NCBI GenBank assembly: GCA_003024985.2
Contig: PXIH01S0012947.1
From: Euperipatoides rowelli
Taxonomy: Eukaryota; Onychophora; Udeonychophora; Euonychophora; Peripatopsidae
Length of the DNA stretch: 14,964 nucleotides
Reading direction: 5' to 3' (one strand)
Positions 1 to 8,189 of this stretch are shown one piece after another. The notes below the pieces were generated by a model. That model had not been told where the DNA came from. It searched no databases and saw nothing but the letters and a program-made list of their open reading frames with translations. Positions within the stretch are counted from its first letter, which is position 1. The number at the start of each line of letters is the position of its first letter. A program made the position numbers and the translations under genes.

Positions 1-421
1 TTCAATTCTCAAAATGCTTCATCTAGCTGACAAAAAAAAAATATTAGAAATAATGCCTAAATAAAATTAACTTTGAAAGAAGCAACAACAACAAAAAAAA
101 AAAACATTTATATTTAAAATTTAAAATAAAAATATTATAGAAGGAAAAAAAATCATGAAAACAAGGTAATAATTTAGGTGTTTTGAAATCTATTGGTGGA
201 TGTGGTAAAGAAGTTGCTGGTAAAAATTTTCAGTCTTTTGACAATGGTGGTGTGAGGGTTCAGGCAAGATTTTGTCTTTTAAATTTGTAAATTGTGGTAT
301 TAATATGCTAGTATAAATATTTTCAATTGAATAATTTAGGAGGAGAGGTGTTAATCTTAACTCTTTGAAGCAATTTTATCTTTGCTGTTTTTCATTCTTT
401 TTTATTCACTTGCGTTTTCAT
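1..421. other. A/T-rich DNA without a recognisable gene
   Basis: No open frame of useful length and no repeat structure is visible. There are simple A-rich runs near 30-40 and 85-105, the second preceded by a short CAA microsatellite. I see no splice-site or coding pattern that would support an exon. Confidence 0.6.
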
Positions 422-930
422 AGCATGATGGAAGAGGAAATATCTAGCATTGAATTACTATACAGGTGATGCTCTGATGAAATAGACTTGTATTAAAAAA
501 TTTCATAGTATGTTATTACTCAAAGTGAAATTTCCAGTTATCAGTCTTTCTTATTTAGGTACATTTTCAGAGCATAAAGAAAGAGGAACTATCTATCAGT
601 GAGTTACCATACAAGTGACACTCTGGTGAAATAGACTTGCATTAAAAATTTCATAGTTTGTACTCAACATGAACATTTCCATTTATCAGTCTTTATTATT
701 TATGTACATTTTCAGAGCACAAAGAAAGTTGAAATATCTCTCAGTGACACTTGTGAAATAGACTTGCATTAAAAATTACATAGTATGATATTACTCAAAA
801 TGAACATTTCCATTTATCAGTTGTTATTATTTATGTACATTTTCAGAGCACAAAGAAATAAGAAATATTTAACAGTGAGTTACTGTAGGCCTACATACAA
901 GTGACACTCTGATTAAATTCACTTGTATAA
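422..930 (+). repeat. Tandem repeat, four diverged copies of 131-149 bp
   Basis: Copies begin at 422, 571, 716 and 847, each opening with AGCA(C/T)(A/G)A and, from the second copy on, preceded by ACATTTTCAG. Shared blocks in order are the AGAAAG-like start, CAGTGAGTTAC, ACAAGTGACACTCTG, AAATAGACTTGCATTAAAAA, CATAGTATG, ACTCAA and CATTTCCATTTATCAGT. Unit lengths are 149, 145 and 131 bp, and the fourth copy is cut short near 930. The third copy has lost part of the GTTACCATACAAG block. The fourth has a 10-bp insertion holding GTAGGCCTAC. No copy has a long open frame, so this looks like a local satellite-type expansion. Confidence 0.9.
885..894. other. 10-bp palindrome GTAGGCCTAC inserted in a tandem-repeat copy
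   Basis: The self-complementary sequence GTAGGCCTAC interrupts the fourth repeat unit. The second unit reads GTTAC-CATACAAG, and the fourth reads the same with ten extra bases between the two halves. Related pieces occur at about 2195 and 2388 (AGGCCTA), and partial forms elsewhere. What creates the motif is unknown. Confidence 0.8.
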
Positions 931-1274
931 AAAAAATATATGAATAGTACTACAGCAAGTCAGCTTTCCGGCTTTTGGCTTACATCAGTTATGTGCTTTG
1001 TTAAAATGCTGGTGATGATTACAGCTGAGGCAAAACTTATTTTTGCTTCTTTGTCATTAAATTGGCACAATTTAAACTCAGAGTGTATTTGCACTTGGAA
1101 ATGTGTATTCTGATGTTTTTGTAGTCAATTTTATTGCCCAAAATCTTATTTAATTGAAAAAAAAACTTTTAATGCCTATTTTGAAGAGCAGTGTCTTTAC
1201 TAATACTTTCAGATAACAGTATTTGCATGCAAAACTGTTAAAGTGTATCAGTATTTATTTTAACAAAAGCTGCC
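931..1274. other. A/T-rich DNA, nothing recognised
   Basis: The stretch lies between the tandem array and the left arm of the inverted duplication. There is no open frame, hairpin or repeat that I can support. Confidence 0.5.
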
Positions 1275-1578
1275 TTGTTTTATTTTTACCTTAAAAGTTT
1301 AATTCATTATTTCTTCATATTCTATCAAATAATTATGATAATTGAACTTTATTAAGCTGTTTTCAAACAATCCAAGATGAATGTTGATGTCAGGATGACG
1401 GCATTGTTGTTTTTAATTTCCCGTAATTACTAGCAAATTAATGTCTTAGTGTGCAAGACCTTGGAGATTGGCTCGAAGAGACCATATTGGAAATACAGTA
1501 CAATATGGTAAGAATAAAATATCGCTTATCAATAATAATAATGGGTCATTCTATTTTTAGTCTATATGTTAATGGGAT
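1275..1578 (+). repeat. Left arm of a large inverted duplication
   Basis: This arm matches the reverse complement of 2633-2878 over its whole length. Shared blocks in order are TTTTATTTTTACCTTAAAAG, ATTCATTATTTCTTC, CAAATAATTA, TTTTCAAACA, ATCAGGATGA/GTCAGGATGA, TTTAATTTCCC, GTAATTACTAG/ATAATTACTAG, GCAAGACCTTGGAGATT, TCATTCTATTTTTAGT and TTAATGGGAT. Identity outside gaps is roughly 80% by eye. The left arm has about 50 extra bases (around 1482-1538) that include a 9-bp hairpin. Any open frames across it start at GTG and look accidental. It could be a long terminal inverted repeat of a DNA element of about 1.6 kb, or two independent copies of one dispersed repeat in opposite orientation. Confidence 0.85.
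1481..1509. repeat. 9-bp perfect hairpin within the left arm
   Basis: ACCATATTG at 1481-1489 is the exact reverse complement of CAATATGGT at 1501-1509, with an 11-nt loop. It lies at the edge of the segment absent from the right arm, so it may belong to a small insertion or to sequence lost from the other copy. Confidence 0.75.
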
Positions 1579-2020
1579 GTCATCATTGTCAAGTCAAAAT
1601 CTGCTATGTGGAGATTTCATAATATTTAGTATTATTGCCCTGCATAGCATTTTTTTTTTGCCTTCCTTCATCATTGAATAAAAGAAAATTATTGATATGA
1701 CCGTCACAAAACATGATAATTATGTTTAAAAATCAGTTGTGTATTTGTTTTAGAAAAATCTATTTTTTTTGTCTCTCCCGTCAAATTTGCTTTTTTCATC
1801 TAGCAGATTATGACTTGACGACGATGCTATTACGTTAAGGTTACAATGATTTCAAACAATTCCCTACAATAATATTTTATTTATTTCATTTTATGTTTTC
1901 AAATTACATTTTTACTTAGTGGGATTTAAAAGCTTCTGTATTTTTACAATCTTTAAATTTGTGTCTGTAAATAGTCTATTGTAGCATATCTTTTACAATC
2001 TATTTTTTCGGTTTTGTTAT
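1579..2020. other. A/T-rich spacer of the inverted duplication, first part
   Basis: This sequence is T-rich with no gene signal. Weak similarity to the right arm may continue a few tens of bases beyond 1578 but is too diverged to place a boundary. Confidence 0.45.
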
Positions 2021-2305
2021 TCTCAGCAGGGCCCCCACATCCTAATTGGGGTCCCATGACTGGAAATCCAGGTTGGGATCTTACATATTTTTGATGAGCA
2101 TCTCTTTCTTCATGAATATTTGATATGCTTTTTTTTGTTTTGTTTGCATGGACATTTTGTTTGCCTTTGACGGACCTATGTGCCTATTGTCCAGGCCTAT
2201 ACCCCCCCTCCTCATCACCCCTGGTTATAACTATGGAGTTTATTCATACACGGGCCTCCCGCCTGGCCCTGGGTCTACAATCCCATCCAACTTCTCCCCC
2301 TGATT
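2021..2305 (+). repeat. G+C-richer repeat block, possible DNA-transposon remnant
   Basis: Two G+C-rich patches (about 2021-2075 and 2155-2305) stand out from the A/T background, with CAGGGCCCCCACA near 2027 and runs of C. The segment 2261-2302 matches the reverse complement of 7525-7567: both hold CTACA, CCCA, CCAACT and a C-rich tail. CAGGGCCCCCACA itself recurs near 7510 in direct orientation. A 62-codon frame from 2125 crosses the block, but nothing supports it as coding. The style of the sequence resembles the ends of hAT-like elements in invertebrate genomes, an inference only. Confidence 0.5.
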
Positions 2306-2632
2306 TTCAGTAATATTTCATTTAATTATTAGTTTACTTGAATATTTTTAAAAGTATTTTTAAGAACTATATTTATTTAGCAATAGGCCTAATTCAGAGT
2401 CTAAAACAAAATGTGTGATAATCAAGCAGTCGAGTTAATAAATTGGTGTTATTCTGGCTGTGGCTGTTATAGAATCGCCAGTATTTATAAAAAAAAAAAA
2501 CAGGTTGAGTTAGTAACCTTTAAAAAAATGCTAAAAGGTGCATTAGTAATTGAAATTACAAAATCTTTTAAAAGAAATACAAATTCAATAAGTAAAAACT
2601 TTGAAATAACACAGTATATTGTAGACAGTAAT
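2306..2632. other. A/T-rich spacer of the inverted duplication, last part
   Basis: An open frame from ATG at 2411 to 2665 (84 codons) covers most of this stretch and runs into the right arm. It has a run of lysines encoded by poly-A, no recognisable domain and no codon pattern, so I do not call it a gene. An A-run lies near 2490-2502. Confidence 0.45.
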
Positions 2633-2878
2633 ATCCCATTAACGTATAAACTAAAAATAGAATGATCCCTAATATACAGTCTACTCGAGCAAATCTCCAA
2701 GGTCTTGCATACTAGGACATTATCTCTAGTAATTATGGGAAATTAAAATGCACAACAGCATCATCCTGATATCATTATTTGTCTTGGTCTGTTTGAAAAT
2801 TAGCTTTTCTTAATTATTTGGTCGAATACGAAGAAATAATGAATTAAACATGACTTTTAAGGTAAAAATAAAACATTG
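2633..2878 (-). repeat. Right arm of the large inverted duplication
   Basis: This is the reverse-complement partner of 1275-1578. It ends at about 2878 (AAACATTG), opposite the left arm start near 1275. It lacks about 50 bases present in the left arm. Minus-strand frames through it start from TTG and share the peptide HSIFSLYVNG with the left arm only because the DNA is duplicated. The inner ends of the arms are separated by about 1.05 kb. Confidence 0.85.
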
Positions 2879-3648
2879 TCCATGACAGTATAATGGACTC
2901 GGAAAGTCTGAAACTAGGGGAAAAAAACTTCTTCGACAGTAGAATCCTCTAGAGTTCAAAATAATAGGTACAAGTTCTACCTGTGCCTTTTATTACAATT
3001 TGTTATTTGCCAGCTAAGGTATAATTAAATAATTGTGGAAATGTAAATAATTGTTCTGATAACTTATCGTTTATACATGCAGACAAAGAACATTAAGCAA
3101 ATTTATTAAATGGAAACCATACCTCCCTGAACATATCAATGGCCCTTGATATTTTTTTAAAGTTTAAGTGGTGCTCTTTTTTTCAGCACTTATAGACTTC
3201 TTAAATTGTTCTCAGATATAGAGATTTACTTTTGTTGGGCAGTTTTTCTTTTGTATAATGCAGTGTGTTTGGAAAATTGAATCTGTGTGACTTCTGTAAC
3301 TTTAAATCTGCCTTTAGATTGCCTATATTGCATGGTAAATTTCTAGAAGGTTACACTTTACTCAGATGTCTAGGACTTCCTAGAAGTTAGATTACACGTT
3401 AATCATTATGCCTATATTGTTTTTTACACAAAATTGGGTAAAAAAATAACTTATTTTGTATTCTGCAAGTTTAATAAATCATTTATCTTGTTTGCATTTT
3501 CATATTTTTAAAATGCGGTTTGAGAAAAATTATTTCACAGATTAAGAAAAATCAAAACTTAAAAGCCTTTTTAGATTAAAATCATGCAATTTGTAGGCAA
3601 ATTAAAGTTGTGGTTTTTTTTTTTTGTATGTTATTTAAACTTTGAAGG
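2879..3648. other. A/T-rich DNA without a recognisable gene
   Basis: No useful open frame is present. GCCTATATTG occurs twice (about 3321 and 3411), and TAGAAG followed by TTACAC occurs twice (about 3344-3357 and 3382-3397), suggesting a small diverged duplication. Otherwise nothing is recognised. Confidence 0.5.
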
Positions 3649-3700
3649 CAAGTATTACGGATACTTTAACAATGGTCACAGACATGTTAAAGAATACTTG
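3649..3700. repeat. Imperfect hairpin with a 7-nt bulge
   Basis: CAAGTATT (3649-3656) pairs with AATACTTG (3693-3700), and CTTTAAC (3664-3670) pairs with GTTAAAG (3686-3692). The only interruption is a seven-base bulge on the left strand, and the loop is 15 nt. That gives fifteen perfect pairs. It could be a small foldback element remnant or chance in A/T-rich DNA. Confidence 0.65.
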
Positions 3701-4030
3701 GAGAGAATCGAGTATTGACTAGACATTCTCAAGGCAACAAATGGAGCACATGTCGAAGTATACTAACGCAATAAAAAAAAAACTTTTTGCATTGAGGTAC
3801 AATTTGAAAGATACCCTTTGAGGCTAGCATAGTTTTTGTGTAATAAATATTTAAAAATAAGGAAATACTTTATGCTCGCTGTAATGGTTAAACTGCATAT
3901 TTTTGTATATTATAGGATAGATTATAAAGGGTAAGCTCTGTTCTATAATCTGTTTGAGATATTCTCATATCCAAGCTGCATAATTGAAGATATTTTTAAG
4001 TAAATAAAGATAAGCTTACTATATTATATA
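3701..4030. other. A/T-rich DNA, nothing recognised
   Basis: There is no open frame or repeat that I can support between the two hairpins. Confidence 0.5.
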
Positions 4031-4096
4031 AAAGTGATTGCGGGATGGGAGAGAGTAGAGGGCTATGGCCCTCTACTTTCATTTCCTGATCACTTT
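4031..4096. repeat. 66-bp foldback hairpin with a G+C-rich apical stem
   Basis: The apical stem AGTAGAGGGC (4054-4063) pairs perfectly with GCCCTCTACT (4068-4077) over a 4-nt loop, TATG. An outer stem AAAGTGAT (4031-4038) pairs with ATCACTTT (4089-4096). Between them is a partly mismatched region of 15 bases on one side and 11 on the other. The size is like a microRNA precursor or a tiny foldback transposon. The sequence does not show whether it is transcribed. Confidence 0.75.
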
Positions 4097-4469
4097 GCTT
4101 TGGGGTCCAATTCATCCTTCACTATGATGGCACCTTGTTGCCTTTTATTTCATAGCATTAAAGAAAATCATCAAGTTTAATCATTGTACCCTTTTCAATT
4201 TCAAATTACATAATGAGCAAAATTATAATTCCCAGGGTTGCTGTAAACTTGAAAGATACTCACGCTATAATTGTCTTGCATTCACGGCAAAAGAAATATT
4301 GAAAATTTAAAAAAATCTTTTTCAAAAGCCAATATTGACAGATCCATTTTCCTATTTTGCAAAAGGAGAGAAACTTTCATTGCGACAGCACTTGTATGAT
4401 GAAGTTAATCAAGGTGCAAAACAAAAACTACCATAGAAATACTACATTGCAGACATATTCTAGCATATG
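4097..4469. other. A/T-rich DNA, nothing recognised
   Basis: No gene, repeat or hairpin of note is visible. Confidence 0.5.
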
Positions 4470-4824
4470 TAGGTTGCCAGATTGTCCCGGTTGGCCGAGA
4501 CAATTTTGTTCAAAAACAGGCATATAATAAAAGAATAGCCTACTATGATTTTAGGATTTTTGTATATAATTTGGTAATACTCAAAAACTGTAACTTCACT
4601 TTCTATGTTTACTCGTGTTTTCTGCTAGATTAACTTCCTTCATTAAAGTTTTTTTTAAAAAGAAAAAAAAATACAATGTACAAAGTTAATGTCTAAAATT
4701 GAGATTTTATTTTTGGAAAATTATAAAACCAGGACATTTTGAAGTTTCAAAATGTCTTTTCGAGATTGGATAAAAGGCCAAAAACTGAAACACTCCCAGA
4801 AAATCGGGACATCTGACAGCCCTT
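4470..4824. mobile_element. Short non-autonomous DNA-transposon-like element with imperfect terminal inverted repeats
   Basis: The left end reads AGGTTGCCAGATTGTCCCGG (4471-4490). The reverse complement of the right end (about 4804-4824) reads AAGGGCTGTCAGATGTCCCG. Both share the G(C/T)CAGAT-(T)GTCCCG core. The interior contains a perfect 11-bp hairpin (4733-4756) whose arms start with GACATTTT, echoing the terminal ACAT/ATGT motif. No open reading frame is inside, so it would be non-autonomous. CATAT occurs just outside both ends, but no exact target-site duplication can be assigned. The family is not identified; a hAT-like relative is possible. Confidence 0.5.
4733..4756. repeat. Perfect 11-bp inverted repeat with a 2-nt spacer
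   Basis: GACATTTTGAA (4733-4743) and TTCAAAATGTC (4746-4756) are exact reverse complements separated by GT. It lies inside the small element at 4470-4824. Confidence 0.9.
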
Positions 4825-5728
4825 AACACATATTTATGTATTGAAAGTAAATTGTTACATTACTTAAATGATGATGTAATAAATTAATAGATACATGTGA
4901 TAAGTATAATCAAAGGATGGAGGGACATTAATTCTAATAATATATTTAATCGTAATATATATTCTATTTGTGCGGTCAACGTCAATATATTTAATTTTCT
5001 ATTAAAATAAGCACCAATGTGTAAAATAAATTAAATGCTACCGTATACTGTGTTTTAAATGTTTTATATCCCAATAATTTTCTTGCTTATTGTAGGGCTA
5101 GTTGTAGCCATACAAATAGAACCTGAAATAAATAAATGATTAGTACCTTAGGATATTATATAAAATAAAGAAGAAGCTAAATTAGAGATACTAGAAACAT
5201 TTTATTTTCTAAGCGGATGATCGTTCTTGAGTAATCAGCATAACTGGTAAAAGGAAATATATTTTCTCTAATGATTAGGGTCTAGCGAAGGCAATGTAAG
5301 TTTTATAAACAAACAGTTATCACTTAATATTTCTTACTCATGCCTGGAGGAAGTCAGAAGTCCTGGTTGATGTGCTAGCTTGACGATGGTCCTTAACATC
5401 TGTGTTGGTCTTTGTTCCATGTTGGTTCTTTCGGCTACTGAACTCTGGTAAAATGATTCTTTCTCCTGAAAGAAATAATACGTGGAAACAAATTATAATA
5501 CTATTCCTGTTTTTCTGTTGTATTCTGGAACTGTTTGAACGAGAGTTATGTATATTGTGGTCGCTAAATATATTTTCTAAACAAATATATTAGAGATGAT
5601 CAACAGTTCATGTGCATGAACAAAAACTGTTCTTTTTATATATTTAATATTTAATTAGTTAATGTAGCTGCCTTTTATTAATTATAGTTGATTGTGTTGA
5701 GTGTTGCTCATAATGAGGATATCCAAAC
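4825..5728. other. A/T-rich DNA without a recognisable gene
   Basis: A 63-codon frame at 5402-5593 begins with GTG, has no recognisable domain and is not called. No repeat structure was seen. Confidence 0.5.
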
Positions 5729-5796
5729 GGCTGATTTAAATACTATATTTCTGCTATGATTTGGCTATTTAAATATTATATTTATTATCATATCTT
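5729..5796 (+). repeat. 34-bp tandem dimer
   Basis: The unit at 5729-5762 (GGCTGATTTAAATACTATAT...) is followed directly by a diverged second copy at 5763-5796 (GGCTATTTAAATATTATATT...). Most differences are single substitutions, with one base gap. ATTTAAAT-type repeats continue loosely to about 5845. Confidence 0.7.
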
Positions 5797-6903
5797 AATG
5801 TAATTATTTTATTATTTAAATTATTTTCAACTATTTAAATTAAGTGTGGATGAGATCCCGCTGCATTATTCTTTATAATTCTAAAGGGTACATAGCAAAA
5901 GTTTACTCCTATAGTCCAAAATAATGTATAACCACCCCCTACCATGGCAACAAAGGTTTGTTTTTTCTTTTGAGTATACAATACATTTTAGTTTAGCTTT
6001 AATAATTTTTAAATGTCTCTTCACTCCCCCTCCCTAAAACTAAAGTAAAATAGTGAAATAAGGCTACATGATAGAAACTGGAATGAGGTTAAAGATGATA
6101 AGATGGCAAATTTATCTCTGTTTTCATTTTTTTTTAATTACCATATTAATTTAAAATATTTTCATCTGTCACTTTTTTTTTTTTCAAGAATGTTATAAAA
6201 AGACATTTCTAAACTGAGGGTATTAAATTAGAACCGACATTAGAAGTTGAAAGTTATTCTTGAAAATATGATTTCGTTTTTTTCTCTTTCTTTTTTAAAT
6301 AAATATAAAATTTTATCATTCATAAATATTTTTATCCAGCACCTTGAATGAAAGTTTCTATATTTCAATCTTTAGTCACCCACCTGTGACCATCAACATT
6401 TCGGCATAACTTGGCCAGGATTTCTGCCAACTTTCATTCATTTAACAACTTATATATATTTTTTTTCTTTCTTTCTCTTACCATTTAGATGTTTTTTTAT
6501 TTTTTTATAACCACAAAGTATTACTGAAATTAGACCTGGAATGTATTATGACATTCACGTAAGACAAATTAAGCCAGCCTAGATTTAAAATTAAAATTCA
6601 TGGCCTGACAAGAATGTAACTGTTTTTTTAGGTTTGTGTTTTTGTTTTTTTTCTTTTAAAGAAGAATTTTATAGAAATGTTACATTCCCTTTATTTAATG
6701 ATTCTTTTTTTTAGGGTGGAAGTGGGATGATAGATGGAACATTTGGTAATTTATTTCCTACGGTATCTAGTAATTTATTTCCCATTTGTAACTTTTTTTT
6801 TAAAAAAATAAGATAATTTGAAGACATGTTAACAAAATTTACTAATTGCTTCTTATTTATATACCTTAAATGAATTTAATATTTCCAACGAGTTATGGAT
6901 CCA
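5797..6903. other. A/T-rich DNA without a recognisable gene
   Basis: Long T runs occur near 6124-6135, 6172-6185 and 6456-6475. GTAATTTATTTCC occurs twice, 24 bp apart (6746-6758 and 6770-6782). A polypyrimidine tract ending in AG near 6465-6490 looks like a splice acceptor, but no open exon follows it. Confidence 0.5.
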
Positions 6904-6938
6904 GGGGTGTCCATTTTCAGTGAACTACAGTAGTTCAC
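6904..6938. mobile_element. Possible hAT-like transposon end with a perfect palindrome
   Basis: CAGGGGTGTCCA is the style of terminus seen at the ends of many hAT elements. It is followed within a few bases by GTGAACTAC (6920-6928) and its exact reverse complement GTAGTTCAC (6930-6938) around a single A. No matching opposite terminus (TGGACACCCCTG) or 8-bp target duplication was found nearby, so this is at best a fragment. Confidence 0.35.
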
Positions 6939-7346
6939 AACCTCATTTACCTAAAGGTGTCGTTTGATGAATCATTCATATGAATTTTTTTTTATCTCAG
7001 TGAGATTTAGGCTGTTTTTTTTATTTCATTTTTATTTTGCATTTGAAACTATCCAAGTGAATCATGAATTATCTTTCAGATTCTAGTTAATTAAGTTAAT
7101 AATCCATAATTGTATTGATAATGTCCAGAGACATGGATGATTCTGTGTTTTCTAGGGACAATAATGTACCCTAATTACTAAACTGATTAATACAATGTTG
7201 TAATAATATTGTCCAACAGATAAGATAAGATCCAACAGTCTTATACAGTATGTAATAAACACAATACACATAGTTCTCAAAATACACAAAATACTCAATC
7301 ATTCAAATATATGTGTGCACCGTCTTTATAATTAAAGATGGCACAT
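6939..7346. other. A/T-rich DNA, nothing recognised
   Basis: No gene signal is visible. A partial repetition of AATAATATTGTCCAACAG and AAGATCCAACAG is present near 7201-7240. Confidence 0.5.
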
Positions 7347-7356
7347 GGGGGGGGGG
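7347..7356 (+). repeat. Ten-base G homopolymer
   Basis: A run of ten G is unusual in this A/T-rich context. It could be a slippage-prone site or an assembly weak point. Confidence 0.85.
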
Positions 7357-7379
7357 TGGATAAATGGTATCAGGCACAA

Positions 7380-7570
7380 GGCTGCTGAGAGGGATGGGTA
7401 AAGGGGGCAAATGCCCAGAGGCCCATAAATCTTGGGGACCCAAACCAGGGGTTTGTGTATATTTATTTTGCTAGGAAATACTTTTATTTCATAACTTGGA
7501 ACTGTACCTCAGGGCCCCCACAAGGGAGGGGAGTTGGTTGGGGCTGTAGTCTTGGGGCTCAGGCCAGATG
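7380..7570 (-). repeat. G-rich repeat block related in inverse to 2021-2305
   Basis: Two G-rich patches (7388-7455 and 7509-7567) flank about 55 bp of A/T-rich DNA. The reverse complement of 7525-7567 matches 2261-2302, and CAGGGCCCCCACA at about 7510 matches 2027-2039. GGCAAATGCCC near 7406 is a short self-complementary piece. The four G runs at 7524-7557 (3, 4, 4 and 4 G, loops of 1, 8 and 10 nt) could form a G-quadruplex. I interpret it as an old dispersed repeat; the family is unknown. Confidence 0.5.
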
Positions 7571-7845
7571 GGAACATGGTTGACCAAATCACATAAGATA
7601 CTACATAGTTGACATACTTTAGAGCAAAAAAACAAAAAAACAAAAACAACAACTTATGAAAACAATCATTTTAAGTTCAGAAGGACCTGGCTGCTGTAAT
7701 TGCCCTAGGGCTCATCAACCTCTTGACCACCCTGATCAGGCATAATTAATTATTGGTTCAGCCTTGTGAAGCTGTCAGCTGCATTGATTATTGTCTCAGA
7801 CATTTGATCAAGTTGTCAATTACAACTCTTGCTATTAAAATAGGA
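7571..7845. other. Unassigned DNA between the G-rich block and the foldback element
   Basis: There is an A/C low-complexity run at 7625-7652. A 23-codon hydrophobic frame from 7681 ends at TAA and is too short to call. The sequence 7680-7740 is less A/T-rich than its surroundings and may belong to the preceding repeat. Confidence 0.4.
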
Positions 7846-7858
7846 TAAACTGCAGTAT

Positions 7859-7990
7859 CGTACCGGGTAATTTCAATAATTTAATAATTTATTTTCGATA
7901 ATTTATTAATTGATTTTCGTACCGGGTAATTTCAATAATTTAATAATTGATTTTCATACCGGTTAATTTCAATAATTTAATTTAATTATT
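7859..7990 (+). repeat. Sub-repeats of the left arm
   Basis: A unit beginning C(G/A)TACCGG(G/T)TAATTTC starts at 7859, 7918 and 7955. The first spacing is 59 bp and the second 37 bp. Each is followed by AATAATTTAATAATT-type sequence. This expansion accounts for most of the extra length of the left arm over the right. Confidence 0.85.
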
Positions 7991-8126
7991 TAAATCTGGT
8001 AATTTTTAATTTTAACAATTTAAATAATTAAAAATTAATTTTAAATGGACAGTATCGGACAAATCAAAACCAACAAGATAGAAATTATAGTGTCTGGATC
8101 TCAGACCTACTATTGGCGTGCAACCC

Positions 8127-8189
8127 AAAACAGCCAATCAGAGGTCGGCTTGCATTCTTTCTGTAAGCCGACCTCTGATTGTCTGTTTT
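8127..8189. repeat. Near-perfect 25-bp hairpin at the core of the foldback element
   Basis: The arms 8127-8151 and 8165-8189 pair at 24 of 25 positions over a 13-nt loop. The innermost 17 bp (CAATCAGAGGTCGGCTT with its complement) are perfect. The single mismatch, C8134 against T8182, is the first C of a CCAAT sequence. AGCCAATCAGAG in the left arm fits the NF-Y (CCAAT-box) consensus, and an inverted CCAAT (ATTGG) lies at 8112-8116. The stem resembles a microRNA precursor in size; expression cannot be judged. Confidence 0.9.

Noticed and set aside
1451-1681. 76-codon plus-strand frame in the left arm of the inverted duplication
   Set aside because: It begins at GTG, is rich in A/T-biased residues, and its likeness to a minus-strand frame at 2485-2700 is explained by the duplicated DNA.
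2411-2665. 84-codon frame starting MCDNQAVELINW
   Set aside because: It crosses the boundary of the right arm, includes lysines from a poly-A run, and shows no domain or codon pattern.
6465-6495. Polypyrimidine tract ending in AG, like a splice acceptor
   Set aside because: No open exon follows and T-rich tracts are everywhere in this window.
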